In this document: positions 16,987-26,098 of the stretch, piece after piece
How positions within the stretch are numbered: position 1 is the stretch's first letter
Layout of the letters: every line of letters begins with the position of its first letter
Assembly: GCA_021299035.1 (NCBI GenBank)
Contig: JAJTGD010000004.1
Span: 1-64,000, forward strand
DNA: 64,000 bases
From: Oxalobacteraceae bacterium
GTDB lineage: Bacteria > Pseudomonadota > Gammaproteobacteria > Burkholderiales > Burkholderiaceae_D
Direction: 5' to 3'
Notes under the pieces: generated by a model
Told to the model about the DNA's origin: nothing
Seen by the model: the letters and a program-made list of their open reading frames with translations, nothing else
Database searches by the model: none
Translations under genes and position numbers: made by a program

Positions 16987-17549
16987 TTTGTCTCCTAGTT
17001 TGAGTTGGGGGCAGCATCGCTTCGCATTTCCTCGCCGCTAGCATTTCCCTACGTACCTACTACACGAACCGAAGAACAGCGCGTGGAGATCATTCAGCTA
17101 CAAAGTACCACTCCGAAAGTAGTCGCAGCCACATGATTCGCTTTTTAGCATACATGAATTACTAACGATTTCAAGCAAATCAAACAGGTTTTAGATTTGT
17201 AAAAAGAAACGGGTACAGAAATTTGGCCGGCGAAATTGCCAAATCAAACAACGTGTTCGAAAGAGTAGGCTTCTCTCGAAGTCGAGTTTAGGGGTGCAAT
17301 TTAGCAATATCAACAAAAAACATTACTTATTTAGCAAGAAATAGCGCAATAGCCGTTGATAATTCAACGAGTTATCGATAGTTATCACTCCAACAATTCT
17401 CTTCTCGTGATTTTCAAGAAACTAATTGATTAACATTTCTCAAATAGCTTTTATCCGGTGCATGTCGAAACTCATGCCTGATGTGGGTTTATATCAAAAT
17501 GGATCGTCGTCAAACCCCGACTCACATCATGGGTTTGCCTGCACGGGTA
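16987..17549. other. AT-rich non-coding gap before the sugar dehydrogenase gene
   Basis: This 563-bp gap is noticeably richer in A and T than its surroundings. It should hold the promoter of the minus-strand sugar dehydrogenase gene and the end of the CIA30-like gene. A CTGCTGTTGACAGCAG inverted repeat (17559-17574) overlaps the last codons of the CIA30-like gene. No open reading frame, tRNA or known RNA motif was recognised. Confidence 0.5.
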
Positions 17550-18110
17550 TTACCGGCTGCTGTTGACAGCAGTCAGGGCACGAATAGCTTGTAATTGCAG
17601 TCGAAACGAGCCGGCTTGTTTGTCTGCGATCAAGATGCCGAGTTCTTTGGCATCAGCGAATACCAAGTCAGGCGCATCCACCGCCCGGCCACGGAAACTT
17701 GCTCTGAAATCGCTCAGCACAAATTGATACGTGTGCCAACCCTCTGCGGCGACGAAATCGGCTTGATACATCGGCGAGCGTGGTGCAGCGTCTGTGCGAA
17801 GAATGAACTTGTAACGTTTGCCATCCCCTTTGATCTTCAGCTCAAGAGCAACAGTACCAACACCAAATGCTGCAGCACTTCTTACCGACGCAAAGCCACC
17901 GTTGTTTTCAAGCGAGACAATGCCTTCAATCATCACGCCCTCAGCATCATGCCGAAAGCGTGATTCTGAAACACCACCCATCACACCATCATTTACGACC
18001 CACATCTGCGCCGTAGTCTGGGCATTGGTGAAATCAAGCGTTTGGGCGTTTGTCATGGCAGATAGCATTAAAAAAAAGATGAGTAAAACTCCGAGGCGAA
18101 ATGAATTCAT
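17550..18110 (-). CDS. CIA30 family secreted protein
   Basis: A 186-residue protein starting MNSFRLGVLLIFFLMLSA, a good signal peptide cleaved near TNAQT. An ATG 51 bases upstream would bury the signal peptide, so 18110 is preferred. The mature part DFTNAQTTAQMWVVNDGVMG, GGFASVRS and YQADFVAAEGWHTYQFVLSDF match CIA30 (complex I intermediate-associated protein 30), a galactose-binding-like fold. Bacterial members are not assembly factors for complex I as far as is known and have no agreed role. It lies 80 bp downstream of the EamA gene on the same strand. Confidence 0.78.
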   Translation of the reverse strand: MNSFRLGVLLIFFLMLSAMTNAQTLDFTNAQTTAQMWVVNDGVMGGVSESRFRHDAEGVMIEGIVSLENNGGFASVRSAAAFGVGTVALELKIKGDGKRYKFILRTDAAPRSPMYQADFVAAEGWHTYQFVLSDFRASFRGRAVDAPDLVFADAKELGILIADKQAGSFRLQLQAIRALTAVNSSR

Positions 18111-18190
18111 GGATACCAACGCATAAGTGAACCGAGTTGAATGAGCCAAACGAAATGACATGAAGGCGCACGGATAAGCTGTCGAAACTG

Positions 18191-19090
18191 CTACGACGCC
18201 TCTGAAGATCGCGTGCCAAGCGCTTCGATCATCGTCGCGCCAAGAATCATCAGGGCACCAATGATCTCGCCGGTTGACAAGGATTCACCGCCAAGCAGCA
18301 CGGCAGAGACCATCGCCACAATCAGCTCAAGCACTTGCATCACGGCAGCCCTGCTCGCCTGTACATAGGTGACGCCATAGGTCGATAGCAGCGTACCGCC
18401 AATCAGCCAAATAAATGCATAGAGCACCAATAAAGCCCAGTCGCTGGCCATCATCATCGGTACTGCAGGCACATGAACCAACAAACCAAACAGTGCGATC
18501 GTGGTGCAACCGACAAACGCCATCATGGTACGACTTGTCATCGGTATCGCCACCGCTGAGCGATTAGCAATGCCTGCACCGGTGTAGGCCATGCCTGCCA
18601 AAAATGCTGCCGCATCGGCAAAGCTGAGTGGAGTATCGAAGACCTCTAAACCGCCAACAATCGTAAATACACCGACCAGGCAAAGCGCAACTGCGAGTAG
18701 ACGCCGTAGCCCAAGCTGCTCATGAAGGAATAGCTTGCCGCCAATCACACCCCAAGCTGGCAACAGAAAAAACAGCAGCATGCCGCGCACCACCGAGCCC
18801 ACCATCAAGGCCCAAGTGAACAAGAAATTGGCAATGCCGAACAGCAGGCCAATCAAGAGCAGCAAGCGCCATTCGGCTCGCCACAAACGACGCTCACGCC
18901 AGATCAATGGCAGCGACACCACCGCCACTAGCCCATATGCTGTCAGCGCAATCGCATGCCCATCCAAGCCTTGCTGCCCAAAGTATTTCAAGGGCCACCA
19001 AGCCAGGCCCCAAACCACGCCACCGAGCATCAGCGATACAAGCGCTAGGGGCGACTCGGCTTTGGGCGCATCGGAAACAGGGGAATTCAT
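18191..19090 (-). CDS. EamA/DMT family transporter
   Basis: A 299-residue inner-membrane protein with ten predicted hydrophobic segments in two EamA repeats (about 15-150 and 165-290). The segment VLELIVAMVSAVLLGGESLS in the second repeat is typical of drug/metabolite transporters. The family exports amino acids, nucleotides or other small metabolites; the substrate cannot be inferred. It may be co-transcribed with the CIA30-like gene. Confidence 0.87.
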   Translation of the reverse strand: MNSPVSDAPKAESPLALVSLMLGGVVWGLAWWPLKYFGQQGLDGHAIALTAYGLVAVVSLPLIWRERRLWRAEWRLLLLIGLLFGIANFLFTWALMVGSVVRGMLLFFLLPAWGVIGGKLFLHEQLGLRRLLAVALCLVGVFTIVGGLEVFDTPLSFADAAAFLAGMAYTGAGIANRSAVAIPMTSRTMMAFVGCTTIALFGLLVHVPAVPMMMASDWALLVLYAFIWLIGGTLLSTYGVTYVQASRAAVMQVLELIVAMVSAVLLGGESLSTGEIIGALMILGATMIEALGTRSSEAS

Positions 19091-19253
19091 GCTGTCCGGG
19101 ATTAACCGCCAAGGACATCGGCGGCATTTTGTTGTAGGGTATCCGTCGTCGTTCGCTGATTCAGCGAAGAACTTTGGACATCATAGCGCTTTACCCGACC
19201 TACACCTTCTGCGCTCGCTACATGACCGTAGTGGGCTATGTATCTAGACCATT

Positions 19254-19763
19254 ATGAACTTCACGCTGAGATCACTACGAAGCGCTCTTTTATCAGCGAT
19301 TGCCGTTGCGCTACTGGCCGGCTGCCAAACCTACGGGCCCTCAGAGCGCTTCATCGGTATGTCGCGCGCACAGGTCATCACCGAAATGGGCCAGCCCTAC
19401 CCAGCGCCGCCAGACCTGAACCAAGCGCAGCGACTCGATTTTCCGCGCGGTCCCTTTGGTAAGCACACCTATTCGCTGCAATTTGACGTAGACGGCAAGG
19501 TAACTGGATACAAGCAGCTGCTGACTGAAGAGAATTTTCGGCAGATCACGCCAGGCATGGATGTGAGTGAGGTGATCGATCGAATCGGCATGTCGCGCGA
19601 TACTTACGGACTTGCCCGCAACCGCGGCTATGTTTGGAACTTCAGATATATCACACCGTTTTGCAGGTGGTTTCAGGTTGAATTCTCCACTGAAAACAAG
19701 GTGAGGTCGACAGGGTATGGCATTCCGCCAGAATGCCGGCCGAAGATTTTCATAATGCGCTGA
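19254..19763 (+). CDS. Outer-membrane lipoprotein with two SmpA/OmlA-like segments
   Basis: A 169-residue protein with a type II signal peptide and lipobox LLAGC (lipidated Cys about 24). The mature part contains two related pieces, GMSRAQVITEMGQP and GMDVSEVIDRIGMS, each resembling the G-M-x-x-x-x-V-x-x-x-x-G motif of the SmpA/OmlA (BamE-like) fold. The rest, WNFRYITPFCRWFQVEF, fits a small periplasmic domain. It is 6 bp before the methyltransferase gene and may share its message. The role is unknown; it is not the BamE of the conserved bam locus. Confidence 0.7.
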   Translation: MNFTLRSLRSALLSAIAVALLAGCQTYGPSERFIGMSRAQVITEMGQPYPAPPDLNQAQRLDFPRGPFGKHTYSLQFDVDGKVTGYKQLLTEENFRQITPGMDVSEVIDRIGMSRDTYGLARNRGYVWNFRYITPFCRWFQVEFSTENKVRSTGYGIPPECRPKIFIMR

Positions 19764-19769
19764 GTTGGG

Positions 19770-20396
19770 ATGGATCACCCCACACTGGCCTACTACAACT
19801 CGCACGCGCCCGAGCTCGCAGCGCGCTATGAGCAAGTAAGCAGTATCGCGGCGATGCATTTTGATACGACCTTCGCGAAGGCCGGCAAGATTCTCGACAT
19901 TGGCTGCGGTTCAGGCCGAGACCTGGCACTGCTCGCAAATAGGGGGTTTCAGGTCTACGGTGTCGACCCGTCGGCAGTATTCATTCAGGTTGCACAGAAA
20001 ACTCACCCCGAGCTGAAAGGTCGGCTGAGCGTTGGTGGCTTACCCGAGCTGGGCATACCGTTCGGTGGACAATTTGATGGTGTGCTTTGCTACGGGGTAT
20101 TCATGCATCTGAACCAAGAGGCACTGGAAAAGTCAGTGCAGTCCCTGCGCGCTTGCCTGAAATCTCAAGGGCGCCTTATTTTCGCTATCCCCAACCAAAA
20201 GCCCGGCATCGACGCACAGCATCGCGATGAAGAAGGCCGCTTTTTTCAACTTCATCGCGCGCAAGATCTGCAGCGCTTGTTTGCATTGAACGGCTTTGAG
20301 CTACTTGAGCAATGGACTAATCAAGATAAGATCGACGATTCAGGCATCGAGTGGCTCGCGCAATCATATGAGCTGAAGTCATCCCTCGCTGGCTAG
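19770..20396 (+). CDS. Class I SAM-dependent methyltransferase
   Basis: A 208-residue methyltransferase with motif I ILDIGCGSGRDLALL (about 37-51), motif II VYGVDPS and motif IV FDGVLCYGVFMHL. Motif VI/VII is SQGRLIFAIPNQKPG. The Cys-Tyr-Gly-Val form of motif IV is common in small-molecule methyltransferases. The substrate is unknown. It follows a lipoprotein gene by 6 bp. Confidence 0.85.
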   Translation: MDHPTLAYYNSHAPELAARYEQVSSIAAMHFDTTFAKAGKILDIGCGSGRDLALLANRGFQVYGVDPSAVFIQVAQKTHPELKGRLSVGGLPELGIPFGGQFDGVLCYGVFMHLNQEALEKSVQSLRACLKSQGRLIFAIPNQKPGIDAQHRDEEGRFFQLHRAQDLQRLFALNGFELLEQWTNQDKIDDSGIEWLAQSYELKSSLAG

Positions 20397-20756
20397 CCAG
20401 TCACGAGCATAGCGAATGATTCACGTATAGTCGGTTCGTTACCGTGCAAGATGTGAGCGAGCGTTGTTCACCTCTACCGAACTCGTGCCAGCGAATCCCC
20501 TGTGTCACATCAGTTTGGCGCCCAAGCTTGTGGCGTACTTGATGAGAAGTGGCACTTACCCACCGTGGTCATCATAGTATTTTCATAATCCGTCGCGAAG
20601 ACAGGCTCGTCGATCAACAGGTGGTGTACCATTTATTTAAGCTGCGACTTAGCCCTTTGATTTGGGACTGAAAACAATCGCCGATACAACCAAATGATCC
20701 GATGAAAAATTCGTATTGGATCAACAAAAGACCGGAAAATCGGGCTAATCATCGCC
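20397..20756. other. Non-coding gap between the methyltransferase and ExoX-like genes
   Basis: This 360-bp gap separates two plus-strand genes. The last 120 bases are AT-rich and probably hold the promoter of the nuclease gene. No open reading frame, RNA gene, repeat or strong terminator was recognised. Confidence 0.5.
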
Positions 20757-21413
20757 ATGACCCAAGCAATCATATTTGACACTGAGACCACTGGTCTTGA
20801 TGCGCCAGAAATCGTGGAAGCCGCTTGGCTTGAAGTGAAATCTTTATCGCCACTCACGCTCGGTGGTGAGTTTGAACAGCGCTACAAACCGAGTAAGCCG
20901 ATTGGCATAGCCGCGCTCGCCACACATCATATTCTTGAGGAAGATCTGGTCGATTGCCCCTCATCGAGTTCTTTTCAATTGCCTACGGGCCTTGAATATC
21001 TGATAGGTCACAATGTTGACTTTGACTGGGCGGTGGCAGGATCACCCGACGTTCGGCGCATTTGCACCTTGAACCTTTCAAGGGCAGTATGGCCTGAACT
21101 AGAGTCGCATAAACAAGGCGCTTTGCTGTATTTTCTTGACAGGGCAAATGCCAAAGAGCGGCTCAAGAATGCTCATTCCGCCGGAGCAGATATTCGTATC
21201 TGTGCGACCATCCTTGAACACATCTGCCAGAAATTAAAGATTGATTCGCTTGAGGTGCTTTGGCAAAAATCCGAAGAGTCGCGCGTACCCACACATATGC
21301 CTTTCGGAAAACATAAGGGCAAACCGATCAGCGAAGTGCCTAAAGACTATGTTCGGTGGCTTCTGGATCAGCCGAATGTTGACCCCTTCATACGGCGAGC
21401 ATTCTCCAAATAA
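20757..21413 (+). CDS. exoX: Exodeoxyribonuclease X-like DEDDh exonuclease
   Basis: A 218-residue 3'-5' exonuclease. The DEDDh active-site motifs are IFDTETTGLD (6-15, Asp and Glu), HNVDFD (Asp) and HSAGAD (His and Asp). The C-terminal region PFGKHKGKPISEVPKDYVRW is the DUF3820 tail, also seen at the end of E. coli ExoX, so domain order and length match ExoX (about 220). ExoX degrades single-strand DNA 3'-5' in mismatch and recombination repair. It is monocistronic here and converges on the acyltransferase gene. Confidence 0.85.
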   Translation: MTQAIIFDTETTGLDAPEIVEAAWLEVKSLSPLTLGGEFEQRYKPSKPIGIAALATHHILEEDLVDCPSSSSFQLPTGLEYLIGHNVDFDWAVAGSPDVRRICTLNLSRAVWPELESHKQGALLYFLDRANAKERLKNAHSAGADIRICATILEHICQKLKIDSLEVLWQKSEESRVPTHMPFGKHKGKPISEVPKDYVRWLLDQPNVDPFIRRAFSK

Positions 21414-21444
21414 TACGCCTTTGTTTTTCCGATAAAAACATGAG

Positions 21445-23508
21445 CTAAAACTTGTCCCACAATTTTCTTACGACATAGTCAGCACCCCGATGACTCAAGT
21501 GGTCGTCATCGATGTAAAACAAAGCACCATCTTTTGACCCAAAGCACCATTGCTCATCACATAAGCCCTCAGCCAAATCGATCACTTTGATTGCTGGTCG
21601 TTGCGCCAAAATTTTATTCACCATAGTTCTGTAGGCGGCAGTTCTTGCCTCGAAATCCTTTCTGCTGACGGCGCAGGGGGTGGTTACCTTGTTTGTGATT
21701 GACAGCGGCCTGAAAGAAAAACAACTTCGAATATCAAAGCCGAGCTCTGGCACATCGTGCAAGAAAGTCACTTTTTTCCCAGCGGCGAGTAGCGCATCCA
21801 GTGTCTTTTCAAGACCTAAGGTGAACACAGCTTCATTGCTTCGTAGGCTTTTGTCTTCGCTCTCAAAATGAAGCACCCACGTACCAAATTGCTCTGATTC
21901 CACCTCGCCGAAGCCAATACCCGTGGTGTACATCGGCCCTCTGCTCGTCAAGATCACTTCCTGTATTGCTGAATCAGCGATGACGCGCTGGATGGCCCGG
22001 GTTCCCTTTTTCAAGCAGTTTCTGTAATCGCCGCCTTGGTCTTGGATAACCACGCTCAAGAGCGGTGGGCACCCATCGCTGGCACCATACAGCCCTATGG
22101 CCTGACCCTTGGCTTTGAAGCGCTCGCGTAGTCCTGAGTAAATCGTCAGCGCATGGCTATCACCCATGACAACCACCGTTGGATTGGGCCCCGTTGCGTG
22201 ACAACGCGGACTATCGTGGCCGCTATCATCACAATACCAACCCGTGCCATCCGGGATATCAAACTTCAAGTCAGCGATTTGAGCTTCGATCGCTCGGTTG
22301 GCGTATCTTGATGTAAATCCATCTTGCATGTAGGTACCGAAGCCGATAACGCCTACCAAGATCATGCCGGCGATTAGTCCGAAGGTTTTAGCTTGAAGGT
22401 ATCGACCAAACCGTAACCGCCGCTCAATAAGGGTATAGGTAAGGAAGGCTAACGCAAATGAGCCAGCGACTAATACGGCGCGAATTTGCCAGTCGGGCTT
22501 ACTGCCTTCCAGAATTCTTGCAAAAGAGAGTAAGGGCCAGTGCCACAGGTATAGCGGGAAGCTGATTAATCCAATCCAGACCAGCGGGCGATTGGCTAGC
22601 AGTGATTGATTGACCCAGGATTGATGCCCCGCGAGGATGATGCAGCAGGTGCCGAATACGGGTACCAATGCCCAGATACCTGGGAAACTCAGCTCTTGGT
22701 CAAGCAGGAATACACCTGATATCAATAGCACTAACCCGAGAATTGAAAGGGCTTCATTGATGACCCGATTTGTTCCGAGTTTGGCCTTAATCGCGGCTAC
22801 GCTCCCGGTGTTAGATCTCGCCAAACTTGCAAGCAAGCATCCCGATAACAGTTCCCACATCCGCGTAACGGGAAAGAAAAACGTGGCCGAGGCGGCTTCC
22901 TCAACCATGGTCAGGTTCAATAGCAATGATGCGAGCAAGATCGTTGTGCCGATCTTGATGATGCTGACGCTGTACTTGAATCCCAACCAAACCACAACCG
23001 GCCAGAAGATATAGAACTGCTCTTCAATACCCAAACTCCATAGATGAAGTAGCGGCTTGGCGTCTGCGGCGTAATCAAAATAACCGCTTTCACGCCAGAA
23101 GATGAGATTGGGGATGAAAACCGTACTGGCCGCGATATGCTTGCCCAAGGCTTTGTATTCATCTGAGAGCAATGCAAACCAGCCGAATACTTGGCAGGCA
23201 AGTAGAACAATCACAAGGGCAGGAAAAAGTCGCCGAACACGACTGGCATAAAATGTACGGAAGCTGAAACTTTGCTGTTGCAGGCTGTCTTGTACAAGGT
23301 TGGTAATCAGATAGCCTGAGATAACGAAGAAAATATCGACACCGATGAATCCACCTGAGACCCACGCTGGAAATGCATGAAATGCGATGACGGCCAGTAC
23401 AGCAAGTGCTCGAAGACCGTCGATATCAGGCCGGTAGCTTGGCTTGGCCAGCGATTTAGCTGACGACGCTACATTCAGGTCAGCCTTTTCGGGCATTAAA
23501 GCGACCAT
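21445..23508 (-). CDS. OafA-like acyltransferase with C-terminal SGNH domain
   Basis: A 687-residue envelope enzyme. Residues about 25-380 are an Acyltransferase_3 domain opening with YRPDIDGLRALAVLAVIAFH (catalytic His at the end) and about ten membrane helices. The periplasmic C-terminal domain has the SGNH motifs VVMGDSHALT (Ser nucleophile, near 450) and DDDHLSHRGAD (Asp and His, near 668). Such enzymes O-acetylate lipopolysaccharide O-antigen or other surface glycans. The start overlaps the 3' end of the MORN gene by 29 bp (17 bp if the ATG at 23496 is used), so translation is probably coupled. Confidence 0.9.
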   Translation of the reverse strand: MVALMPEKADLNVASSAKSLAKPSYRPDIDGLRALAVLAVIAFHAFPAWVSGGFIGVDIFFVISGYLITNLVQDSLQQQSFSFRTFYASRVRRLFPALVIVLLACQVFGWFALLSDEYKALGKHIAASTVFIPNLIFWRESGYFDYAADAKPLLHLWSLGIEEQFYIFWPVVVWLGFKYSVSIIKIGTTILLASLLLNLTMVEEAASATFFFPVTRMWELLSGCLLASLARSNTGSVAAIKAKLGTNRVINEALSILGLVLLISGVFLLDQELSFPGIWALVPVFGTCCIILAGHQSWVNQSLLANRPLVWIGLISFPLYLWHWPLLSFARILEGSKPDWQIRAVLVAGSFALAFLTYTLIERRLRFGRYLQAKTFGLIAGMILVGVIGFGTYMQDGFTSRYANRAIEAQIADLKFDIPDGTGWYCDDSGHDSPRCHATGPNPTVVVMGDSHALTIYSGLRERFKAKGQAIGLYGASDGCPPLLSVVIQDQGGDYRNCLKKGTRAIQRVIADSAIQEVILTSRGPMYTTGIGFGEVESEQFGTWVLHFESEDKSLRSNEAVFTLGLEKTLDALLAAGKKVTFLHDVPELGFDIRSCFSFRPLSITNKVTTPCAVSRKDFEARTAAYRTMVNKILAQRPAIKVIDLAEGLCDEQWCFGSKDGALFYIDDDHLSHRGADYVVRKLWDKF

Positions 23509-24046
23509 TCACCCATTCGCCTTTTTTTGTCGGGCGACCATCGGCATAACTCTCGGTTCCCTGACCTGATTTTTCACCAGCGACGAATTCACCCGTGTAG
23601 CGGTCACCATTGCTGTGAAGATAAACACCTTTACCATGCGGCTGGCCGTCTTCAAACTGGCCTTTGTATTTGCTACCGCTAGCAAATGTCAGCGTTCCTT
23701 CACCTTGGATTTTGTCGTCGGTGAAATCACCGATGTAGACATCGCCATTAGCAAAGTTGAACATGCCTCTGCCATGCTGATGATCTTGCTCGTAGCTACC
23801 TGTGTACTTATCACCATTGGCATAAAAATAAGTACCGCGGCCATGGTAGTGACCCGATTCGAACTGCCCCTCGTAGCGGTCGCCACTCGCATAAATCAAA
23901 ACGCCCAGACCGTGGTAGCGATTATCTTTGAACTCGCCCTCGTATCTGTCGCCATTAGCAAATAGCAGCGTCCCGACCCCAATGTACTTGCCATTGAATA
24001 TTTCACCAATGTACTGGTCGCCGTTCGGGTAATTAATAGTTGTCAT
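23480..24046 (-). CDS. MORN-repeat protein
   Basis: A 188-residue protein made almost entirely of seven tandem 23-residue MORN repeats of the type YxGxFxxGxxHGxGxxxxxxGD, followed by a partial eighth and a basic tail (NGRFNARKG). No signal peptide or membrane segment is visible, so it is probably cytoplasmic. MORN repeats form an extended beta sheet that can contact lipids or act as a dimerisation platform. Its end overlaps the start of the acyltransferase gene, linking it to envelope modification by position only. A G-rich tract precedes the ATG. Confidence 0.88.
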   Translation of the reverse strand: MTTINYPNGDQYIGEIFNGKYIGVGTLLFANGDRYEGEFKDNRYHGLGVLIYASGDRYEGQFESGHYHGRGTYFYANGDKYTGSYEQDHQHGRGMFNFANGDVYIGDFTDDKIQGEGTLTFASGSKYKGQFEDGQPHGKGVYLHSNGDRYTGEFVAGEKSGQGTESYADGRPTKKGEWVNGRFNARKG

Positions 24047-24172
24047 GATTCGCCCCCCCCTGCTGTTGGCGCATCATAAACCACCCGCATGGTCTGGCCA
24101 TCTGTTCATGGCTTAGGTTCTTGGCTAATCATCCGTGATTAGGGACTGTCCGCTCTGGCCTGGGGTAGTTGA

Positions 24173-24820
24173 TTACTCGGCGGCGACGCACAGCTTATCG
24201 GCTGGATAGGGCTGCAAGATCCCAAGGCTTTGTTCAGGTTTTGCGCGAAGCCAGTCGTCATAGCGCTCGGGTGGCAATATGACGATCATGCGTTTTTCAT
24301 CTTCAGGCTTGTGAAACTGCCGCATCAAAGCGTGACTATCGGCACTAATCGTCAGCATGGTGAAGCTTTCGATCTGCTCGCCATTCGGGGCGCGCCATGT
24401 GCTCCAAAGGCCAGCAACCCCCATTGGCGCACCGTCGGCAGATTCAATCCGGGTGGATTTGGCTCGTCCGCTGCGCCAATCGGGTTCATAGAAACCTGAC
24501 ACTGGAATAATGCAGTGACGCGACCGGCGCCAAGCATCCCGGAAGCTGGGTTTATCCATCACGGTTTCGCTGCGCGCGTTGTAGGTGTGACGGCTGATTT
24601 TTTCATCCTTGGACCAGTGCGGAATCATGCCGAATCGACCTACGGATAGCTCACGCTCAGGCACCGCTTCATCACCCACGTCGGCATGTGGATGGCGACG
24701 AATAAAAACGCTACTGTAGGCCGGCCATACATCAGCGCGTGCTTCTGCTGATGATGTATCAACCCCAAAATGATGCCGCAAGGTTGGTAAATCGGTGACG
24801 GCTTGGTAGTGGGCGCACAT
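24173..24820 (-). CDS. yedK: YedK/HMCES family SOS-associated protein
   Basis: A 215-residue SRAP-domain protein. The catalytic Cys is residue 2 (MCAHYQ) after Met removal. NARSETV carries the conserved Asn, GFYEPDW the Glu and TISADSHALM the His. The family shields abasic sites in single-stranded DNA by forming a thiazolidine crosslink through Cys2. The annotated start is fixed by the need for Cys2. It is monocistronic. Confidence 0.92.
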   Translation of the reverse strand: MCAHYQAVTDLPTLRHHFGVDTSSAEARADVWPAYSSVFIRRHPHADVGDEAVPERELSVGRFGMIPHWSKDEKISRHTYNARSETVMDKPSFRDAWRRSRHCIIPVSGFYEPDWRSGRAKSTRIESADGAPMGVAGLWSTWRAPNGEQIESFTMLTISADSHALMRQFHKPEDEKRMIVILPPERYDDWLRAKPEQSLGILQPYPADKLCVAAE

Positions 24821-24928
24821 GGCGGGCGATATCCTTGGTCTGTTGGTGCTTAATGAATAGCACTACCAACGCTGGTATCAACAGATGATAAAGTAGACCA
24901 ATCAATTTGTAATTGCTGGGGGCTTGAA

Positions 24929-25297
24929 ATGAGGTTGCTGCCGATCTTGCTAATGATAGTTTGTTGTTCTGCTTCTGCTGAATGGCTGCTTTTTTCTAAA
25001 GCTGATAACGGTGACAAGCACTATGTCGATTTAAGCAAGATGCAAACCAATAAACACTTGGTGAGAATTTTATCTTTGGTGAATTTTAGCCAGGCAGACA
25101 GTGATGGGCTGTTTTCAAACCAGATTCATGAGGAATTTGACTGTTCGAAAGAACGAGTACGTGCCTTGTCTTTAAGTGGGCACTCGGAGCATTTTGCGCG
25201 CGGAAGAGTCTTGCATAGCCACAATACGCCGGGAGATTGGTCGTACATTCCACCCGAGACCGCTCTGTTCGAGAGATTTTTGATTGCTTGCCGCTGA
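24929..25297 (+). CDS. Small secreted Adhesin_E-like protein (copy 2)
   Basis: A 122-residue protein with a signal peptide ending near CSASAEW. The mature chain follows the same plan as the 14.9-kb and 25.5-kb proteins: EWLLFSKADNGDKHYVDLS, a central EEFDCSKERVRALSLS block and a terminal Cys (LIACR). The AEW after cleavage and the paired Cys define the group. It lies 172 bp before the third copy on the same strand. Function is unknown. Confidence 0.62.
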   Translation: MRLLPILLMIVCCSASAEWLLFSKADNGDKHYVDLSKMQTNKHLVRILSLVNFSQADSDGLFSNQIHEEFDCSKERVRALSLSGHSEHFARGRVLHSHNTPGDWSYIPPETALFERFLIACR

Positions 25298-25469
25298 AAA
25301 GTATTTCCGCTATTGCCTGATAAAATCCACACGACTTGGACAAAGATCTGTCGGACAAAGTGTCATGCTAAGCGATGACGCTGAATCGGAAGCAGACGAT
25401 ATAGTTAGGGGTGATGCAGTACGGGTATTGGTTGGAAGATGAATATCAAACTAAAAGATTGAGCTTGCA

Positions 25470-25865
25470 ATGAATCGACTACTCTTTGTTGTACTGATGA
25501 TGGTCTGCTCGGTATCTTGGGCAGAGTGGGAGATGACGGGTAAAGCGGATGATCTTACTCACTATCATGACAAATCTACGATAAAAATAAACGGCATAAC
25601 TGCACAAATGTGGGTGATGTATGAATTTCCTCAGGTGCGAACTAACACAGATGGGGATAGGTATAAATCAGCGAAATCACTCTTAGCGTTTAATTGCAAG
25701 TATGAGACATTGGCAATGATTTCGGTGATTCAGTATTCTGGTCCATTGGGTACTGGTGATGTTGTTTTGTCTGACACATTCAATGAGAGCGAATGGATAT
25801 GGGACCGAATTGTTCCAGACACGCTAGTTAAAGTTGAATTGGACATCGCATGTGGTAAGAAGTAA
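25470..25865 (+). CDS. Small secreted Adhesin_E-like protein (copy 3)
   Basis: A 131-residue protein with a signal peptide (MNRLLFVVLMMVCSVSWAEW). It matches the Adhesin_E pattern best of the three: KADDLTHYHDKSTIKINGIT, SAKSLLAFNCKYETLAMISV, YSGPLGTGDVVLSD and a final IACGKK. The SGPxGxGxV segment is characteristic of the family. It may derive from a local duplication with the 24.9-kb gene, though the two have drifted far apart. The serine-recombinase remnant begins immediately downstream. Confidence 0.68.
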   Translation: MNRLLFVVLMMVCSVSWAEWEMTGKADDLTHYHDKSTIKINGITAQMWVMYEFPQVRTNTDGDRYKSAKSLLAFNCKYETLAMISVIQYSGPLGTGDVVLSDTFNESEWIWDRIVPDTLVKVELDIACGKK

Positions 25866-25889
25866 TCACGACTTCGGTGCGTGTATCAA

Positions 25890-26063
25890 TATTGAGCGTC
25901 CGAGCCTGTTGATCCTCGAGCACATCACCATGTCACAGCGATGGCGAGTAGCGTCTCTCATGAGAGCGTCTAGAGCAGGTCTGTCATTGCGACTCTTGGC
26001 GCCTGAGATTCCGCCGTCGGTGTATTCCTGAACGATGGTGTAGCCGAGTCGTTCGCACAGACC
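25890..26063 (-). pseudogene. Serine recombinase (resolvase) fragment
   Basis: About 58 codons on minus encode GLCERLGYTIVQEYTDGGIS, AKSRNDRPALDALMRDA and INRLGRSI. This is the central part of a resolvase/invertase catalytic domain (about residues 25-80). The catalytic Ser region at the N-terminus, the rest of the catalytic domain and the DNA-binding domain are all missing. The 5' break lies next to a 12-bp inverted repeat and the 56-bp tRNA-tail repeat, with which it forms a chance 113-codon frame starting at 26207. It is the remains of a mobile element. Confidence 0.75.
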
Positions 26064-26098
26064 GGGAGAAGCGAAATCCCAGCGACTTCGCTTCTCCC
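26064..26098. repeat. Inverted repeat at the recombinase break
   Basis: GGGAGAAGCGAA (26064-26075) and TTCGCTTCTCCC (26087-26098) are perfect 12-bp arms with an 11-nt spacer. The right arm is inside the 56-bp repeat copied from the tRNA-Ser flank, and the left arm abuts the broken recombinase. The repeat may mark a recombination junction. Confidence 0.6.

Noticed and set aside
23480-24046. Periodic DNA repeats that could suggest a CRISPR-like array
   Set aside because: The 69-bp period is due to the 23-residue MORN repeats of an intact coding frame.
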